A stretch of 64,000 nucleotides of DNA, taken from assembly GCF_005887615.1 (NCBI RefSeq), contig NZ_VANS01000002.1:186001-250000 (forward strand), given 5' to 3'. The notes beneath the pieces were generated by a model that saw only the letters and a list, made by a program, of their open reading frames with translations, did not search any database and had not been told where the DNA came from. The translations under genes were made by a program, and so were the position numbers. Source of the DNA: Sulfitobacter sabulilitoris (GTDB taxonomy: Bacteria > Pseudomonadota > Alphaproteobacteria > Rhodobacterales > Rhodobacteraceae). Shown here piece by piece: positions 32,773-41,911 of this stretch (position 1 is the stretch's first letter; each line of letters opens with the position of its first letter).

Positions 32773-34061
32773 ACGACAACCTCTTGCACGGTCTGTTCGC
32801 CGACACCGAAAACGCGCTTGTAGCGTTTGATTTCCTCGGCAGGGCCCATCGCCTTGTTGGGGTTGTCCGATAGTTTGACCGTCGGCCGGCCATTTGCCGC
32901 AACCGCCTTGCACACCAGCGAAAACGGCGCCAGCGCGTCGTTCGGGACCAACCCTCGGAAATCGTTGGTCAGCAGCGTGCCCCAACCGAACGAGACATTG
33001 ACCCGGCTCGAGAAGCGCGCGTGCAGATCGCGGATCTTGTCGACATCCAGCCCGTCACTGAAGATGACACGCTTGGTCTTCGGATCCTCGCCCCGCTCCG
33101 TCCACCAGTCGATTGCCGTCTCCGCCGCCTGAGCGGGATCGCCGCTGTCGACGCGAATGCCGGTCCACCCCGCCAGCCAGTCCGGCGCGCTGTCGAGAAA
33201 CCCCTTGGTGCCGTAGGTATCGGGCAGGATGATGCGCAGGTTGCCTTCGTGCTCGTCGTGCCAGTCCGACAGCACGTCGTAGGGCGCGCGCGCCAGCGCA
33301 TCGTCGTCCAGTGCAAGCGCGGCATAGACCATCGGCAGTTCATGCGCGTTGGTGCCGATGGCTTCCATCTCGCGGGTCATCGCGATCTTGCAGTTCGATG
33401 TGCCGGTAAAGGCGTCCCCCAGTCCTTCGCGCATGGCCTGCACGCACCAGTCCTGCCAAAGGTAGCTGTGCCGCCGCCGCGTCCCGAAGTCGGCGATCGA
33501 CAGTTTGGGAATTTCGCGCAGGGCCTCGATCTTTTCCCACACGCGGGTCATGGCGCGGGCATACAGCACCTGCAGTTCGAAGCGGTCCATGCCATCCAGA
33601 ACCGCGCGGCCGCGCAATTCCATCAGCACTGCCAGCGCGGGAATCTCCCACAGCATCACCTCGGGCCAGGTGCCCTCGAACGTCAATTCGTATTGATCGC
33701 CCTTGCGTTCAAGGTTGTAGGGCGGCAGGCGCAGCCCTTCGAACCACTCCATGAAATCGGGGCGGAACATCTGGCGTTTGCCATAGAAGGTATTGCCGCG
33801 CAGCCAGGTGGATTCGCCCCGGCTCAGCGACAGCGACCGAATGTGGTCAAGCTGTTCGCGCAATTCGCCCTCGTCGATCAGGTCCGCCAGCGGGATATGC
33901 GTCGACCGGTTGATCAGCGAAAAGGTCACCTGCGTGTCGGGTTTGTTGCGAAACACCGACTGGCACATCAGCAGCTTGTAGAAATCCGTGTCGATGAGCG
34001 ACCGCACGATGGGGTCGATCTTCCACTTGTGGTTCCAGACGCGGGTGGCGATATCGACCAT
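32769..34061 (-). CDS. pncB: Nicotinate phosphoribosyltransferase
   Basis: Converts nicotinate and PRPP to nicotinate mononucleotide in the NAD salvage pathway. The protein has 430 residues. Recognisable segments are 'LIDTDFYKLLMCQSVFRNKPDTQVTFSLINR' near the N-terminus, 'RRRHSYLWQDWCVQAMREG', 'GTSNCKIAMTREMEAIGTNAHELPM' and 'VIFSDGLDVDKI' with the PRPP-site region 'SFGWGTLLTNDF'. Start 34061 was chosen because GGAG precedes it and the product begins MVDIATRVWNHK; the longer reading lacks support. pncA lies upstream on the same strand, 151 bp away, supplying its substrate. Confidence 0.96.
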   Translation of the reverse strand: MVDIATRVWNHKWKIDPIVRSLIDTDFYKLLMCQSVFRNKPDTQVTFSLINRSTHIPLADLIDEGELREQLDHIRSLSLSRGESTWLRGNTFYGKRQMFRPDFMEWFEGLRLPPYNLERKGDQYELTFEGTWPEVMLWEIPALAVLMELRGRAVLDGMDRFELQVLYARAMTRVWEKIEALREIPKLSIADFGTRRRHSYLWQDWCVQAMREGLGDAFTGTSNCKIAMTREMEAIGTNAHELPMVYAALALDDDALARAPYDVLSDWHDEHEGNLRIILPDTYGTKGFLDSAPDWLAGWTGIRVDSGDPAQAAETAIDWWTERGEDPKTKRVIFSDGLDVDKIRDLHARFSSRVNVSFGWGTLLTNDFRGLVPNDALAPFSLVCKAVAANGRPTVKLSDNPNKAMGPAEEIKRYKRVFGVGEQTVQEVVV

Positions 34062-34180
34062 GACGGCTCCGATGTGATCTGCCGCAGGGTTAGAGCAAAC
34101 GACCGGCCGACACGCAAGCGCCCGCAAAGAAGTTTGACGCGCAGCCCGGCCGCATATCCGAATTCTTACAAGAATCCGGT

Positions 34181-34202
34181 CCGGAAAGTTCGAATTTTCC
34201 GG
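34181..34202 (-). terminator. Hairpin after pncA
   Basis: CCGGAAA (34181-34187) and TTTCCGG (34196-34202) form a 7-bp stem just downstream of the pncA stop on its strand, with a TTCGAA core in the loop. There is no T-tract, so it may be only a weak terminator or processing site between pncA and pncB. Confidence 0.35.
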
Positions 34203-34212
34203 CCATGCCCCC

Positions 34213-34806
34213 TCAGGTCAGCGCGACACCCGCAGTTTTCATCCCCTCAAGCGCCGCATTCAGCGATCCGTTCAGATCGATCGCGCGGCACAGCTCTTGC
34301 CGCACCGACACGCCGAACCCGAGCCTTGCGGCATCCACGGCGGAAAAGTTCACACAGAAATCCAGTGCGAGCCCTGCCATGACCACTTCTGTGATCCCGC
34401 GGGTGCGCAGGTATCCCTCCAGCCCGGTCGGCGTCGTTTGATCGTTCTCGAAAAACGCCGAATAACTGTCGATCGCAGGGTTGTAGCCCTTGCGGATGAT
34501 CAGATCGGCGCGGTCCGTTGTCAGCTCCGCGTGGAGTGCGGCGCCGCGGCTGCCCTGAACGCAGTGGTCGGGCCACAAGACCTGGGGGCCGTAGGGCATG
34601 TCTATCATGTCATAGGGCGCGCGCCCGGCATGAGACGACGCGAACGACGAATGCCCGGCCGGATGCCAGTCCTGTGTCAGGATCACGGCGTCGCACTCGG
34701 CCATCAGCGCGTTGATGCCCGGCACGATCATGTCGCCTTCGGGAACAGCCAACGCGCCACCGGGGCAGAAATCGTTTTGCATGTCGATGACGATCAGGGC
34801 TTTCAT
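34213..34806 (-). CDS. pncA: Nicotinamidase
   Basis: Hydrolyses nicotinamide to nicotinate and ammonia, feeding PncB. The 197-residue protein has the isochorismatase-like fold. The triad is D8 (LIVIDMQNDF), K106 (IIRKGYNP) and C151 (LALDFCVNFSA). The metal site is D46 and H48 (TQDWHP) with H81 (WPDHCVQGS). AAGGAG precedes the ATG. It is divergent from trhO with a 92-bp spacer. Confidence 0.96.
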   Translation of the reverse strand: MKALIVIDMQNDFCPGGALAVPEGDMIVPGINALMAECDAVILTQDWHPAGHSSFASSHAGRAPYDMIDMPYGPQVLWPDHCVQGSRGAALHAELTTDRADLIIRKGYNPAIDSYSAFFENDQTTPTGLEGYLRTRGITEVVMAGLALDFCVNFSAVDAARLGFGVSVRQELCRAIDLNGSLNAALEGMKTAGVALT

Positions 34807-34898
34807 GGTCTCTCCTTGTCGCGACGATAGGCGGCAGGACGGGTTTTACCTCACCGCCCCCTTGCGGAACAGACCCGCAAGACCCTAATTGACGCGCT

Positions 34899-35810
34899 AT
34901 GTACACAATTGCAGCACTTTATCACTTTACCCGCTTCGACGATCCCGCTGCGCTCAAGCCCGCGCTGGTGGATCTGTGCGCGGCGCACGATGTCAGGGGC
35001 ACGCTCCTGCTGGCGCCCGAGGGTATAAACGGTACGATTGCCGGATCGCGCGCGGGCATCGACAGCGTGATTGCCCATTTGCGTGCCCTGCCCGGCTGCG
35101 CGACGCTGGAGTGGAAGGAAGCGACCAGCGATGGCGCGCCCTTCGGCAAGATGAAAGTACGTCTCAAGCGTGAAATCGTGACGATGGGCCAGCCCGATGT
35201 CGACCCGCGTGCCGCCGTCGGCCACTATGTCGATGCCGCCGACTGGAACGACCTGATTTCCCGGCCCGACGTCGCGGTGATCGACACGCGCAACGATTAC
35301 GAGGTCGCGATCGGCAGCTTTGACGGGGCCATCGACCCGAAAACCCAAAGCTTCGGCGATTTCCCCGCCTGGTGGGAGACCAACAAGCACAGGTTTCACA
35401 ACAAGAAGGTCGCGATGTTCTGCACCGGCGGAATCCGCTGCGAGAAATCGACCAACTACCTGTTGGGTCAGGGGGTCAAGGATGTCTTTCACCTCAAGGG
35501 CGGGATCCTGAAATACCTCGAGGAGGTGCCGGAGAACCAGAGCCGCTGGCAGGGCGACTGCTTTGTCTTCGACAACCGGGTGAGCGTGGGCCACGGCCTG
35601 CGCGAGGGTCCGCACATGCTGTGCCACGGCTGCCGCCGCCCGATCCTGCCGGGCGACACGCAGCATCCCGGCTACGAGCCCGGTGTGAGTTGCCATCACT
35701 GCGTTTCAGAGACCAGCGAGGCGGACAAGGCGCGCTTTCGCGAGCGGCAAAGACAGATCGAACTGGGCCGCCAACGCGGGATGGAACATCTGGGCGCCGC
35801 CAAACCCTAG
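34899..35810 (+). CDS. trhO: tRNA uridine(34) hydroxylase, rhodanese family
   Basis: Oxygen-dependent enzyme making 5-hydroxyuridine at position 34 of certain tRNAs, on the way to cmo5U/mcmo5U. The 303-residue length and layout fit TrhO/YceA. The N-terminal acylphosphatase-like domain has 'LLLAPEGINGTIAG' (about 36-50). The rhodanese domain has VIDTRNDYEV and the active loop CTGGIRCEK (C175). A cysteine-rich C-terminus follows (CHGCRRPI ... CHHC), probably zinc binding. The stop overlaps the convergent MFS gene stop within CTAG. Confidence 0.95.
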   Translation: MYTIAALYHFTRFDDPAALKPALVDLCAAHDVRGTLLLAPEGINGTIAGSRAGIDSVIAHLRALPGCATLEWKEATSDGAPFGKMKVRLKREIVTMGQPDVDPRAAVGHYVDAADWNDLISRPDVAVIDTRNDYEVAIGSFDGAIDPKTQSFGDFPAWWETNKHRFHNKKVAMFCTGGIRCEKSTNYLLGQGVKDVFHLKGGILKYLEEVPENQSRWQGDCFVFDNRVSVGHGLREGPHMLCHGCRRPILPGDTQHPGYEPGVSCHHCVSETSEADKARFRERQRQIELGRQRGMEHLGAAKP

Positions 35811-37027
35811 GCAGGCACCAGCCGGGCCGGTCGCGGACGACTGCGCGACAAGAGCCAGAGCATGATCGCGATATTCATGCCGTTCCACGCGATACCGTTG
35901 ACGAAGGCAAGCCGGTAGGACCCGCTGAAGTCATAGATCGCACCGGACAGCCATCCGCCCAGGGCCATGCCCAGGATCGTCGCCATCATCACGAAGCCGA
36001 CCCGCGCCCCGGCTTCGCGCGCGGGCATGTATTCGCGGACGATCAAGGCATAGCTTGGCACGATGCCCCCCTGGCTGAGCCCGAAGACGAGACTGACGAG
36101 GTAGAGCGAGGTCAGCCCGCCTGACGGCAGGTAGAGAAACAGCGCCAGTGTTTGCAGCGATGACCCGATCAGCAGTGTCTTGACCCCGCCCAACCGGTCG
36201 GCGAGCAACCCCGACACGATACGGGACCCGACGCCGCCCATCAACATCAGCGCCAACATCTGGGCGCCCGCAGTGGGACCAAAGCCAAGATCCACACTGT
36301 AGCTGACGATGTGGACCTGGGGCATAGACATTGCCACGCAGCAGCCGATACCCGCCAGGCCGAGCAGGTATTGCAACGCCCGCGGCGACAGGCCGGAGGA
36401 CCGTGCGTTCAGCAGCGATGTCGCCTGTGCAGCGGCGTGGGTCGCATCGGGAACGCGACGTCGCAAGGCAAGAGCCAGCGGAATCACCCCCGCAAGGGTC
36501 ACACCGGCCATGAACAGATACACGCTGCGCCATCCGGTGGTTTGCAGCATCTCCGCCAGAACCGTTGGCCAGATTGCGCCGGACAGATAGTTGCCGCTCG
36601 CCACCAAAGCCACGGCGATGCCGCGCCGCCGCACGAACCAGTGCGATATATCCGCGATCAGCGGGCCGAACCCCACGGCAGAGGCAAACCCGACAAGAAG
36701 CTGCGCAGCCGACAGCATGAAGATCGATGTGCTGAGCGTCGCCACCGCGAACCCGCCGGCAATGCCGCAGGCGGCACCGATCAGGGCCGTCGTCACGCCA
36801 AAGCGGTCCACCACACGGCCCAGAATGAAATTGCCCAGTGCGAAACCGATCATCGTCAGCGTGTAGGGCATCGCGGCTTCGGCACGACCGGCGGAGAATT
36901 CCGCCTCGACGCTGGGCATGATGACGATGATCGCCCACATGCCGACATTGGCAATCGTCGCCACGGCCAGCGTCAACCCGAGCCGCATCCACGAGTATCG
37001 GCTGTCGGTGATCTGCGTGTCGCTCAT
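35807..37027 (-). CDS. MFS transporter
   Basis: Major-facilitator permease of 406 residues with 12 predicted helices. The first-loop motif reads GRVVDRFGV, and the second half has 'SGLLADRLGGVKTLLIGSSLQ'. It resembles the monocarboxylate/oxalate-formate-type MFS group by overall pattern; substrate unknown. Start 37027 gives MSDTQITDSRYSW and is preceded by GGGGGAG; the 57 additional upstream codons contain no membrane segment and are unlikely to be translated. It is divergent from motB. Confidence 0.9.
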   Translation of the reverse strand: MSDTQITDSRYSWMRLGLTLAVATIANVGMWAIIVIMPSVEAEFSAGRAEAAMPYTLTMIGFALGNFILGRVVDRFGVTTALIGAACGIAGGFAVATLSTSIFMLSAAQLLVGFASAVGFGPLIADISHWFVRRRGIAVALVASGNYLSGAIWPTVLAEMLQTTGWRSVYLFMAGVTLAGVIPLALALRRRVPDATHAAAQATSLLNARSSGLSPRALQYLLGLAGIGCCVAMSMPQVHIVSYSVDLGFGPTAGAQMLALMLMGGVGSRIVSGLLADRLGGVKTLLIGSSLQTLALFLYLPSGGLTSLYLVSLVFGLSQGGIVPSYALIVREYMPAREAGARVGFVMMATILGMALGGWLSGAIYDFSGSYRLAFVNGIAWNGMNIAIMLWLLSRSRPRPARLVPA

Positions 37028-37132
37028 GGCGGCTCCCCCTGGGGTCCATCTGCGATCATTCGGGCCAGTCGCGCAAGCCCTGCGAGGCCGGTTCTGCGGT
37101 CCGCAGGCGTTAAGCGGATGGCAACACAGCCG

Positions 37133-37142
37133 ACCTATAGGT
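37133..37142. promoter_or_regulatory. Palindrome in the MFS/motB spacer
   Basis: ACCTATAGGT is a perfect 10-bp palindrome, set in a slightly longer GACC...GGTC dyad, about 31 bp before motB in the 146-bp divergent spacer. A TTAA half-site lies at about 37110. It may be an operator for either gene; evidence is symmetry only. Confidence 0.25.
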
Positions 37143-37173
37143 GGTCGCGGGGTGAAGTAGGAGTGGTGGAGAT

Positions 37174-38010
37174 ATGGGCGCGCAAGCAAACGCGGCACCC
37201 GTCATCATCAAGCGCAAGAAGGTCGTCGGCGGCGGCGGGCACCACGGTGGCGCCTGGAAAGTCGCCTACGCGGATTTCGTGACCGCGATGATGGCTTTTT
37301 TCATGCTGATGTGGCTGTTGAACGCAACGACCGAACAACAACGCAAGGGGTTGGCGGATTACTTTTCGCCCACCATCCCGATCAACCGCATATCCGGTGG
37401 CGGCGATGGCGCCTTTGGCGGTGATTCGATATTTTCGGAAAACGTGCTGCCAAAGGTCGGCACCGGCGCCACGGCGCAAAAACCCAGCCCGAGCAAGGCA
37501 TCGCGCGGCGCCAGCGGGCTGATCGCGGACGGCACGGAAAACGACGGCACGGATGCTGCGCTTCGGTCGATCGAGGATGCGCTGAGCGCATATGGCGGCG
37601 AATCCATGGTGATGGACGATCTGATGCGCCACGTGGTGACCCGGATCACCGACGAAGGACTGGTCATCGAGCTTTTCGCCCTGGACGGGCTGCCCCTGTT
37701 CGAAGGGACCACGGCGCAGCCAACCCCGCTGCTGCGTGACCTGGGAACGCTTGTCGCATCGGTCAGCCAGACCGTGACAAACGGGGTTGCGATCGGCGGC
37801 CATGTTCGCGCCAACGCGATCGTGCGGGCCGACAATCCGGTGTGGGACCTTTCCAGCCAGCGCGCGACGGCCGTGCGTGCCCTGCTTGAGGGGTTGAGCG
37901 TGGCGCCGGAGCGGATGCAGCGCGTCACCGGGCACGCCGACCGCGAGCCGGTTCTGCTGAACACGATGGCCACGCGAAACGACCGGATCGAGATCATTTT
38001 GCTGCGTTGA
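37174..38010 (+). CDS. motB: Flagellar stator protein MotB
   Basis: Stator subunit that conducts protons and anchors the stator to peptidoglycan. Of its 278 residues, the single helix (about 32-50) contains the proton-binding Asp (D34 in YADFVTAMMAFFMLMW). A Gly/Ser-rich plug/linker region follows (about 75-125). The C-terminal OmpA-like peptidoglycan-binding domain ends in 'QRVTGHADREPVLLNTMATRNDRIEIILLR'. GGAG precedes the ATG. Its partner motA lies 12 kb away in the same flagellar locus, so the two are not in one operon. Confidence 0.95.
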   Translation: MGAQANAAPVIIKRKKVVGGGGHHGGAWKVAYADFVTAMMAFFMLMWLLNATTEQQRKGLADYFSPTIPINRISGGGDGAFGGDSIFSENVLPKVGTGATAQKPSPSKASRGASGLIADGTENDGTDAALRSIEDALSAYGGESMVMDDLMRHVVTRITDEGLVIELFALDGLPLFEGTTAQPTPLLRDLGTLVASVSQTVTNGVAIGGHVRANAIVRADNPVWDLSSQRATAVRALLEGLSVAPERMQRVTGHADREPVLLNTMATRNDRIEIILLR

Positions 38011-38030
38011 AATCTGGCGGATTTTATCTG

Positions 38031-38045
38031 TTAGCGGTGCGTTAA
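38031..38045 (+). promoter_or_regulatory. CtrA-like box before flgE
   Basis: TTAG-CGGTGCG-TTAA matches TTAA-N7-TTAA at 7 of 8 positions and lies 55 bp before the flgE start, in the 90-bp spacer after motB. It probably drives the flgE-flgK-flgL-flgI operon. Confidence 0.5.
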
Positions 38046-38100
38046 GCCTGAGCACGTATCAGGGGGGCAACCTTGGTCGACACATCAGAAAGGCGTGCCC

Positions 38101-39402
38101 ATGACAATTTCTTCATCGCTCAACGCAGGGGTCGCGGGGCTGCAATCCAACGCGACCCGGCTGGCGACGATTTCCGACAACATCGCCAATTCCTCGACCT
38201 ATGGCTACAAGCGGATGCAGACCGATTTTCATTCGATGGTGATTTCCTCCACCGGGGGGAGCTATGCCGCCGGTGGCGTACGCGCCACGACCGAACGGCT
38301 GATCGATCAACGCGGATCGTTGGTATCGACCTCGAACGCGACCGATCTGGCGGTGCGGGGGCGCGGATTGCTGCCGGTGGCGCAAGCGACCGAGGTACAG
38401 GTCGCCAACGGCGACACGCAGATGTTCCTGACGACCACCGGATCGTTCCGCACCGATTCCGAAGGATACCTGCGAAGTGAATCCGGGCTGGTGCTGCTGG
38501 GATGGCCCGCCTTGCCGGACGGCACCATTCCGACATATCCGCGCGATACGGCCGACGGGCTTGAGCCGGTACAGATCAACGTGAACCAGTTTTCCGGCGA
38601 ACCGACAACGCGGATGACACTTGGCGTGAACCTGCCGGCGACGGAAACCGACGCAGGCAGCGCAGGTGATCCGCAGCGGCTTTCGATCGAATACTACGAC
38701 AATCTCGGCACATCCGAGAGCGTCAATATCGCCTTTACGCCCCTGGTTCCGGGAACGGGTTCATCCAACGAATGGACGATGACCCTGACGGACTCCGTTG
38801 ATCCAAGCATCACCATCGGCGAATACACGCTGACCTTCGATGATGGTCGCGCATCTGGCGGGACACTGGCCGCTGTATCGACCACATCGGGTGGCGCCTA
38901 TGACCCGGCAACCGGTTCACTGATCGTGAATGTCGCCGGTGGCCCGATCGAAATCGACATCGGCATGATTGGACAGAGCGACGGTCTGACCCAGTTGTCG
39001 GACGTGTTCGCGCCGGTCTCCATCTCCAAGGACGGATCCCCCGTGGGGAACATGACCAGCGTCGAAGTGGACCCGAACGGCTATGTCCACGCCTATTTCG
39101 ACACAGGAATCACGCGCACGATCTATCAGGTGCCCCTGGTCGATCTGCCCAACCCCAATGGTATGATCGCGCTGGACAACCAGACCTATCTGCCCTCCGC
39201 CGACAGCGGATCTTTCTTTCTTTGGGATGCCAGCGATGGCCCCACCGGCGACATCGTCAGCTTTGCCAGGGAGGAATCGGCCACTGACGTGGCGGGCGAA
39301 CTGACTGCGATGATCCAGACACAACGCGCCTATTCGTCGAATGCAAAGGTCATCCAGACCGTCGACGAGATGCTGCAGGAGACAACCAACATCAAGCGCT
39401 GA
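38101..39402 (+). CDS. flgE: Flagellar hook protein FlgE
   Basis: Main hook subunit of 433 residues. The N-terminal rod-type motif 'LNAGVAGLQSNATRLATISDNIANSSTYGYKR' and the C-terminal 'AGELTAMIQTQRAYSSNAKVIQTVDEMLQETTNIKR' form the D0 helices. The variable D1/D2 region lies between. The ATG at 38101 follows AAAGGCG; a GTG two codons upstream is less likely. No flgD precedes it, so the hook cap must be encoded elsewhere. First gene of flgE-flgK-flgL-flgI. Confidence 0.95.
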   Translation: MTISSSLNAGVAGLQSNATRLATISDNIANSSTYGYKRMQTDFHSMVISSTGGSYAAGGVRATTERLIDQRGSLVSTSNATDLAVRGRGLLPVAQATEVQVANGDTQMFLTTTGSFRTDSEGYLRSESGLVLLGWPALPDGTIPTYPRDTADGLEPVQINVNQFSGEPTTRMTLGVNLPATETDAGSAGDPQRLSIEYYDNLGTSESVNIAFTPLVPGTGSSNEWTMTLTDSVDPSITIGEYTLTFDDGRASGGTLAAVSTTSGGAYDPATGSLIVNVAGGPIEIDIGMIGQSDGLTQLSDVFAPVSISKDGSPVGNMTSVEVDPNGYVHAYFDTGITRTIYQVPLVDLPNPNGMIALDNQTYLPSADSGSFFLWDASDGPTGDIVSFAREESATDVAGELTAMIQTQRAYSSNAKVIQTVDEMLQETTNIKR

Positions 39403-39448
39403 CCGCCACACCATCTGGTGAGGTCAGCGAACCTTAGAGGGGGAACAT

Positions 39449-40903
39449 ATGTCCATTTCCGGCGCTTTGTCGAATGCGATGTCGGGCCTGCGCGCAGCGG
39501 GGCGCGGATCGGAGATCGTCTCGTCCAACATCGCGAATGCCATGACGCCCGGCTATGGGCGCAGGCTTTTGGCGTTGTCGTCGCAAACGGTCGGCGTGGC
39601 TGGCGGCGTGCGTGTCGACGGGATCACGCGGATCGTCGATGCCGGCCTTGCGTCCGACAAGCGACTGGCCGACGCCGAGTTGGGCAATCTGACCGCAACG
39701 ACCGGCTTTCTGACTCGTTTCGAGAGCCTTTTGGGCACGCCCGATCAACCCTATGCGCTGTCCGCCCGCCTGTCAGGATTCGAAAGCAGTCTGATCGCGG
39801 CGGCCAGCCGGCCGGACGCGAGCGATCGGCTGGAATTGGGCGTGATCGCGGCGCGCGATCTTGCCGGCGTCCTTGGGGATGCGTCAAAGGGTGTGCAGGA
39901 CGCGCGCAGCAGCGCAGACCACAGCATCGACACCCAGGTCAGCAGGCTCAACGCCGCGCTGAGCGATGTTCAGCGGTTGAATGCGCAGATTACCCGGACC
40001 CTGAGCCAAGGCAACGACACCGCCTCGCTGCAGGATCTTCGGCAGCGACTGGTCGATGAAATCAGCGCCATCGCCCCGGTCCGCGAAGTGCCGCGCGATA
40101 ACGGCGCGATCGCGCTCTATTCGACCGGCGGTGCGATCTTGCTTGACGGATCCGCCGCAACGCTCAGCTTCGATCCGGTCAATCTGGTCACTGCCGCTAT
40201 GTCCATCGACGCGGGCAGTCTGTCAGGTCTGAAAATCAATGGGATAGACGTGCGGACCTCGTCGGATCGGGGGGCGCTGCGTGGTGGAACGCTGGGCGCA
40301 CAGTTCGAGATTCGCGATGAGCTGGGCGTGTCGGCGCAAACGCAACTGGATGCGGTCGCCCGCGATCTGGTCGAACGGTTCCAGGATCCCGCGGTCGATC
40401 CGACACTTGTACCAGGCAATCCCGGCCTGTTTACCGATGCGGGGCTGGCGTTCGATCCGGTTGACGAAGTCGGGCTTTCAGGGCGGCTTGCGATCAACGC
40501 CGCCGTGGATCCCGATCAGGGCGGCGCGGTCTGGCGCCTGCGCGACGGCATCAATGCGACCGGCCAGGGCAACGTCGGAAACGCATCCCTATTGACCGCG
40601 CTGGGCGATGCCTTGGGTCAACGCAGGGTGCAGGGGTCGGGCGATTTTGGCGGTGGCGCCTTTGACGCGACCAATCTTGTCTCGGTGCTGACCTCGCACC
40701 TGACGGCGGCGCGGGGCCATGCCGATCAATCACTCAGCTTTGCGGCGACCCGCGCCGCGGAGCTGACGCAGATGCAACTGTCGGATGGTGTTGATACCGA
40801 CAGCGAATTGCAGCGCCTGATGATCATCGAACAGGCCTATGCAGCGAATGTCCGGGTGATCGAGGCCGCGGACGAGATGATGCAAACGATTTTGAGGTTG
40901 TAG
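39449..40903 (+). CDS. flgK: Hook-associated protein 1, FlgK
   Basis: Hook-filament junction protein of 484 residues. The N-terminal 'LSNAMSGLRAAGRGSEIVSSNIANAMTPGYGRR' and C-terminal 'SDGVDTDSELQRLMIIEQAYAANVRVIEAADEMMQTILRL' are the paired terminal helices of axial proteins. GGGGGAAC lies just before the ATG. Only 3 bp separate it from flgL. Confidence 0.95.
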   Translation: MSISGALSNAMSGLRAAGRGSEIVSSNIANAMTPGYGRRLLALSSQTVGVAGGVRVDGITRIVDAGLASDKRLADAELGNLTATTGFLTRFESLLGTPDQPYALSARLSGFESSLIAAASRPDASDRLELGVIAARDLAGVLGDASKGVQDARSSADHSIDTQVSRLNAALSDVQRLNAQITRTLSQGNDTASLQDLRQRLVDEISAIAPVREVPRDNGAIALYSTGGAILLDGSAATLSFDPVNLVTAAMSIDAGSLSGLKINGIDVRTSSDRGALRGGTLGAQFEIRDELGVSAQTQLDAVARDLVERFQDPAVDPTLVPGNPGLFTDAGLAFDPVDEVGLSGRLAINAAVDPDQGGAVWRLRDGINATGQGNVGNASLLTALGDALGQRRVQGSGDFGGGAFDATNLVSVLTSHLTAARGHADQSLSFAATRAAELTQMQLSDGVDTDSELQRLMIIEQAYAANVRVIEAADEMMQTILRL

Positions 40904-40906
40904 GCT

Positions 40907-41911
40907 ATGAATTCACTGTCACTGGGCGATCTGGCGCAGTCCTTTGCGCAACAACGGCGCAGCGTTGCCATTCGCGAGAACATGGCGCGCCTGACGCAGG
41001 AACTGTCGAGCGGCCAGGTGGCCGACGTCCGTCAGGTGCTTGGTGGCAACACAAGCTATATGACCGGGATCGAACGATCACTGGATGTACTGAGCGCGTT
41101 TTCAATCGCCAACACCGAGGCAAGCCAATTCGCCGGCGGCATGCAATTGGCGCTGGAACGGGTGCAGGACGTTACTGGCCAAATCGCCAATGACCTGATC
41201 ACCTCCGGCGCCCAATCCTTTGGCGTCCTTGCCGGTGCACCGTCCGACAGCGCACAGGCGCAGCTGGACACGATCATCAACGTGCTGAACGGAACCGTCG
41301 CCGGCCGCAGCCTGTTTGCGGGACAGGCCACCGACCGCGCACCGCTTGCCTCGGCAGAGGTTTTGCTGGACGGAGTGCGAACAGCCGTTGCCGGTCAGAC
41401 AACGCCAGAGGACATCCGGACTGCCGCGCAGGCCTGGTTCGACGATCCCGCCGGTTTTGTCGCGACCATGTACTCTGGCGCGGATACGGCGCTTGAGCCC
41501 TTTCAGCTTTCGGAAAATGACCGGATCGCACTGACGACGACGGCCGACGACCCGGCGTTTCGCGTCCTCATGCGGGATCTCGCCGTCGCGGCCCTGGCCG
41601 ACGATCCGGCGCTGGGCCTCAGTCGCGCAGATCAGGTGGACCTCTTCAAGCTTACCGGGACGGGATTGCTCTCCAGCCAGAACCAGTTGACCGATGTACG
41701 GGCGCGGATCGGGTTTGCCGAACAGCGGATCGAAGACGTATCAGCACGCAATGCCGCCGAGAAGACCGGCCTGGAGTACGCCAAGGGAGCGTTGTTGTCG
41801 GTCGATCCATTCGAGGTGGCGACCCGGCTGGAAGAGGCGCAGATCCAGCTTCAGAGCCTGTATTCAGCCACGGTGCGGACGTCGCAACTTTCGCTCGTGA
41901 ACTTCCTGTGA
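40907..41911 (+). CDS. flgL: Hook-associated protein 3, FlgL
   Basis: Second junction protein, 334 residues, flagellin-like. The N-terminal helix region (about 15-130) includes 'MARLTQELSSGQVADVRQVLGGNTSYMTGIERSL' and 'LDTIINVLNGTVAGRSLFAGQ'. The C-terminal helix contains 'TRLEEAQIQLQSLYSATVRTSQLSLVNFL'. The stop overlaps the flgI start as GTGA. Confidence 0.93.
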   Translation: MNSLSLGDLAQSFAQQRRSVAIRENMARLTQELSSGQVADVRQVLGGNTSYMTGIERSLDVLSAFSIANTEASQFAGGMQLALERVQDVTGQIANDLITSGAQSFGVLAGAPSDSAQAQLDTIINVLNGTVAGRSLFAGQATDRAPLASAEVLLDGVRTAVAGQTTPEDIRTAAQAWFDDPAGFVATMYSGADTALEPFQLSENDRIALTTTADDPAFRVLMRDLAVAALADDPALGLSRADQVDLFKLTGTGLLSSQNQLTDVRARIGFAEQRIEDVSARNAAEKTGLEYAKGALLSVDPFEVATRLEEAQIQLQSLYSATVRTSQLSLVNFL

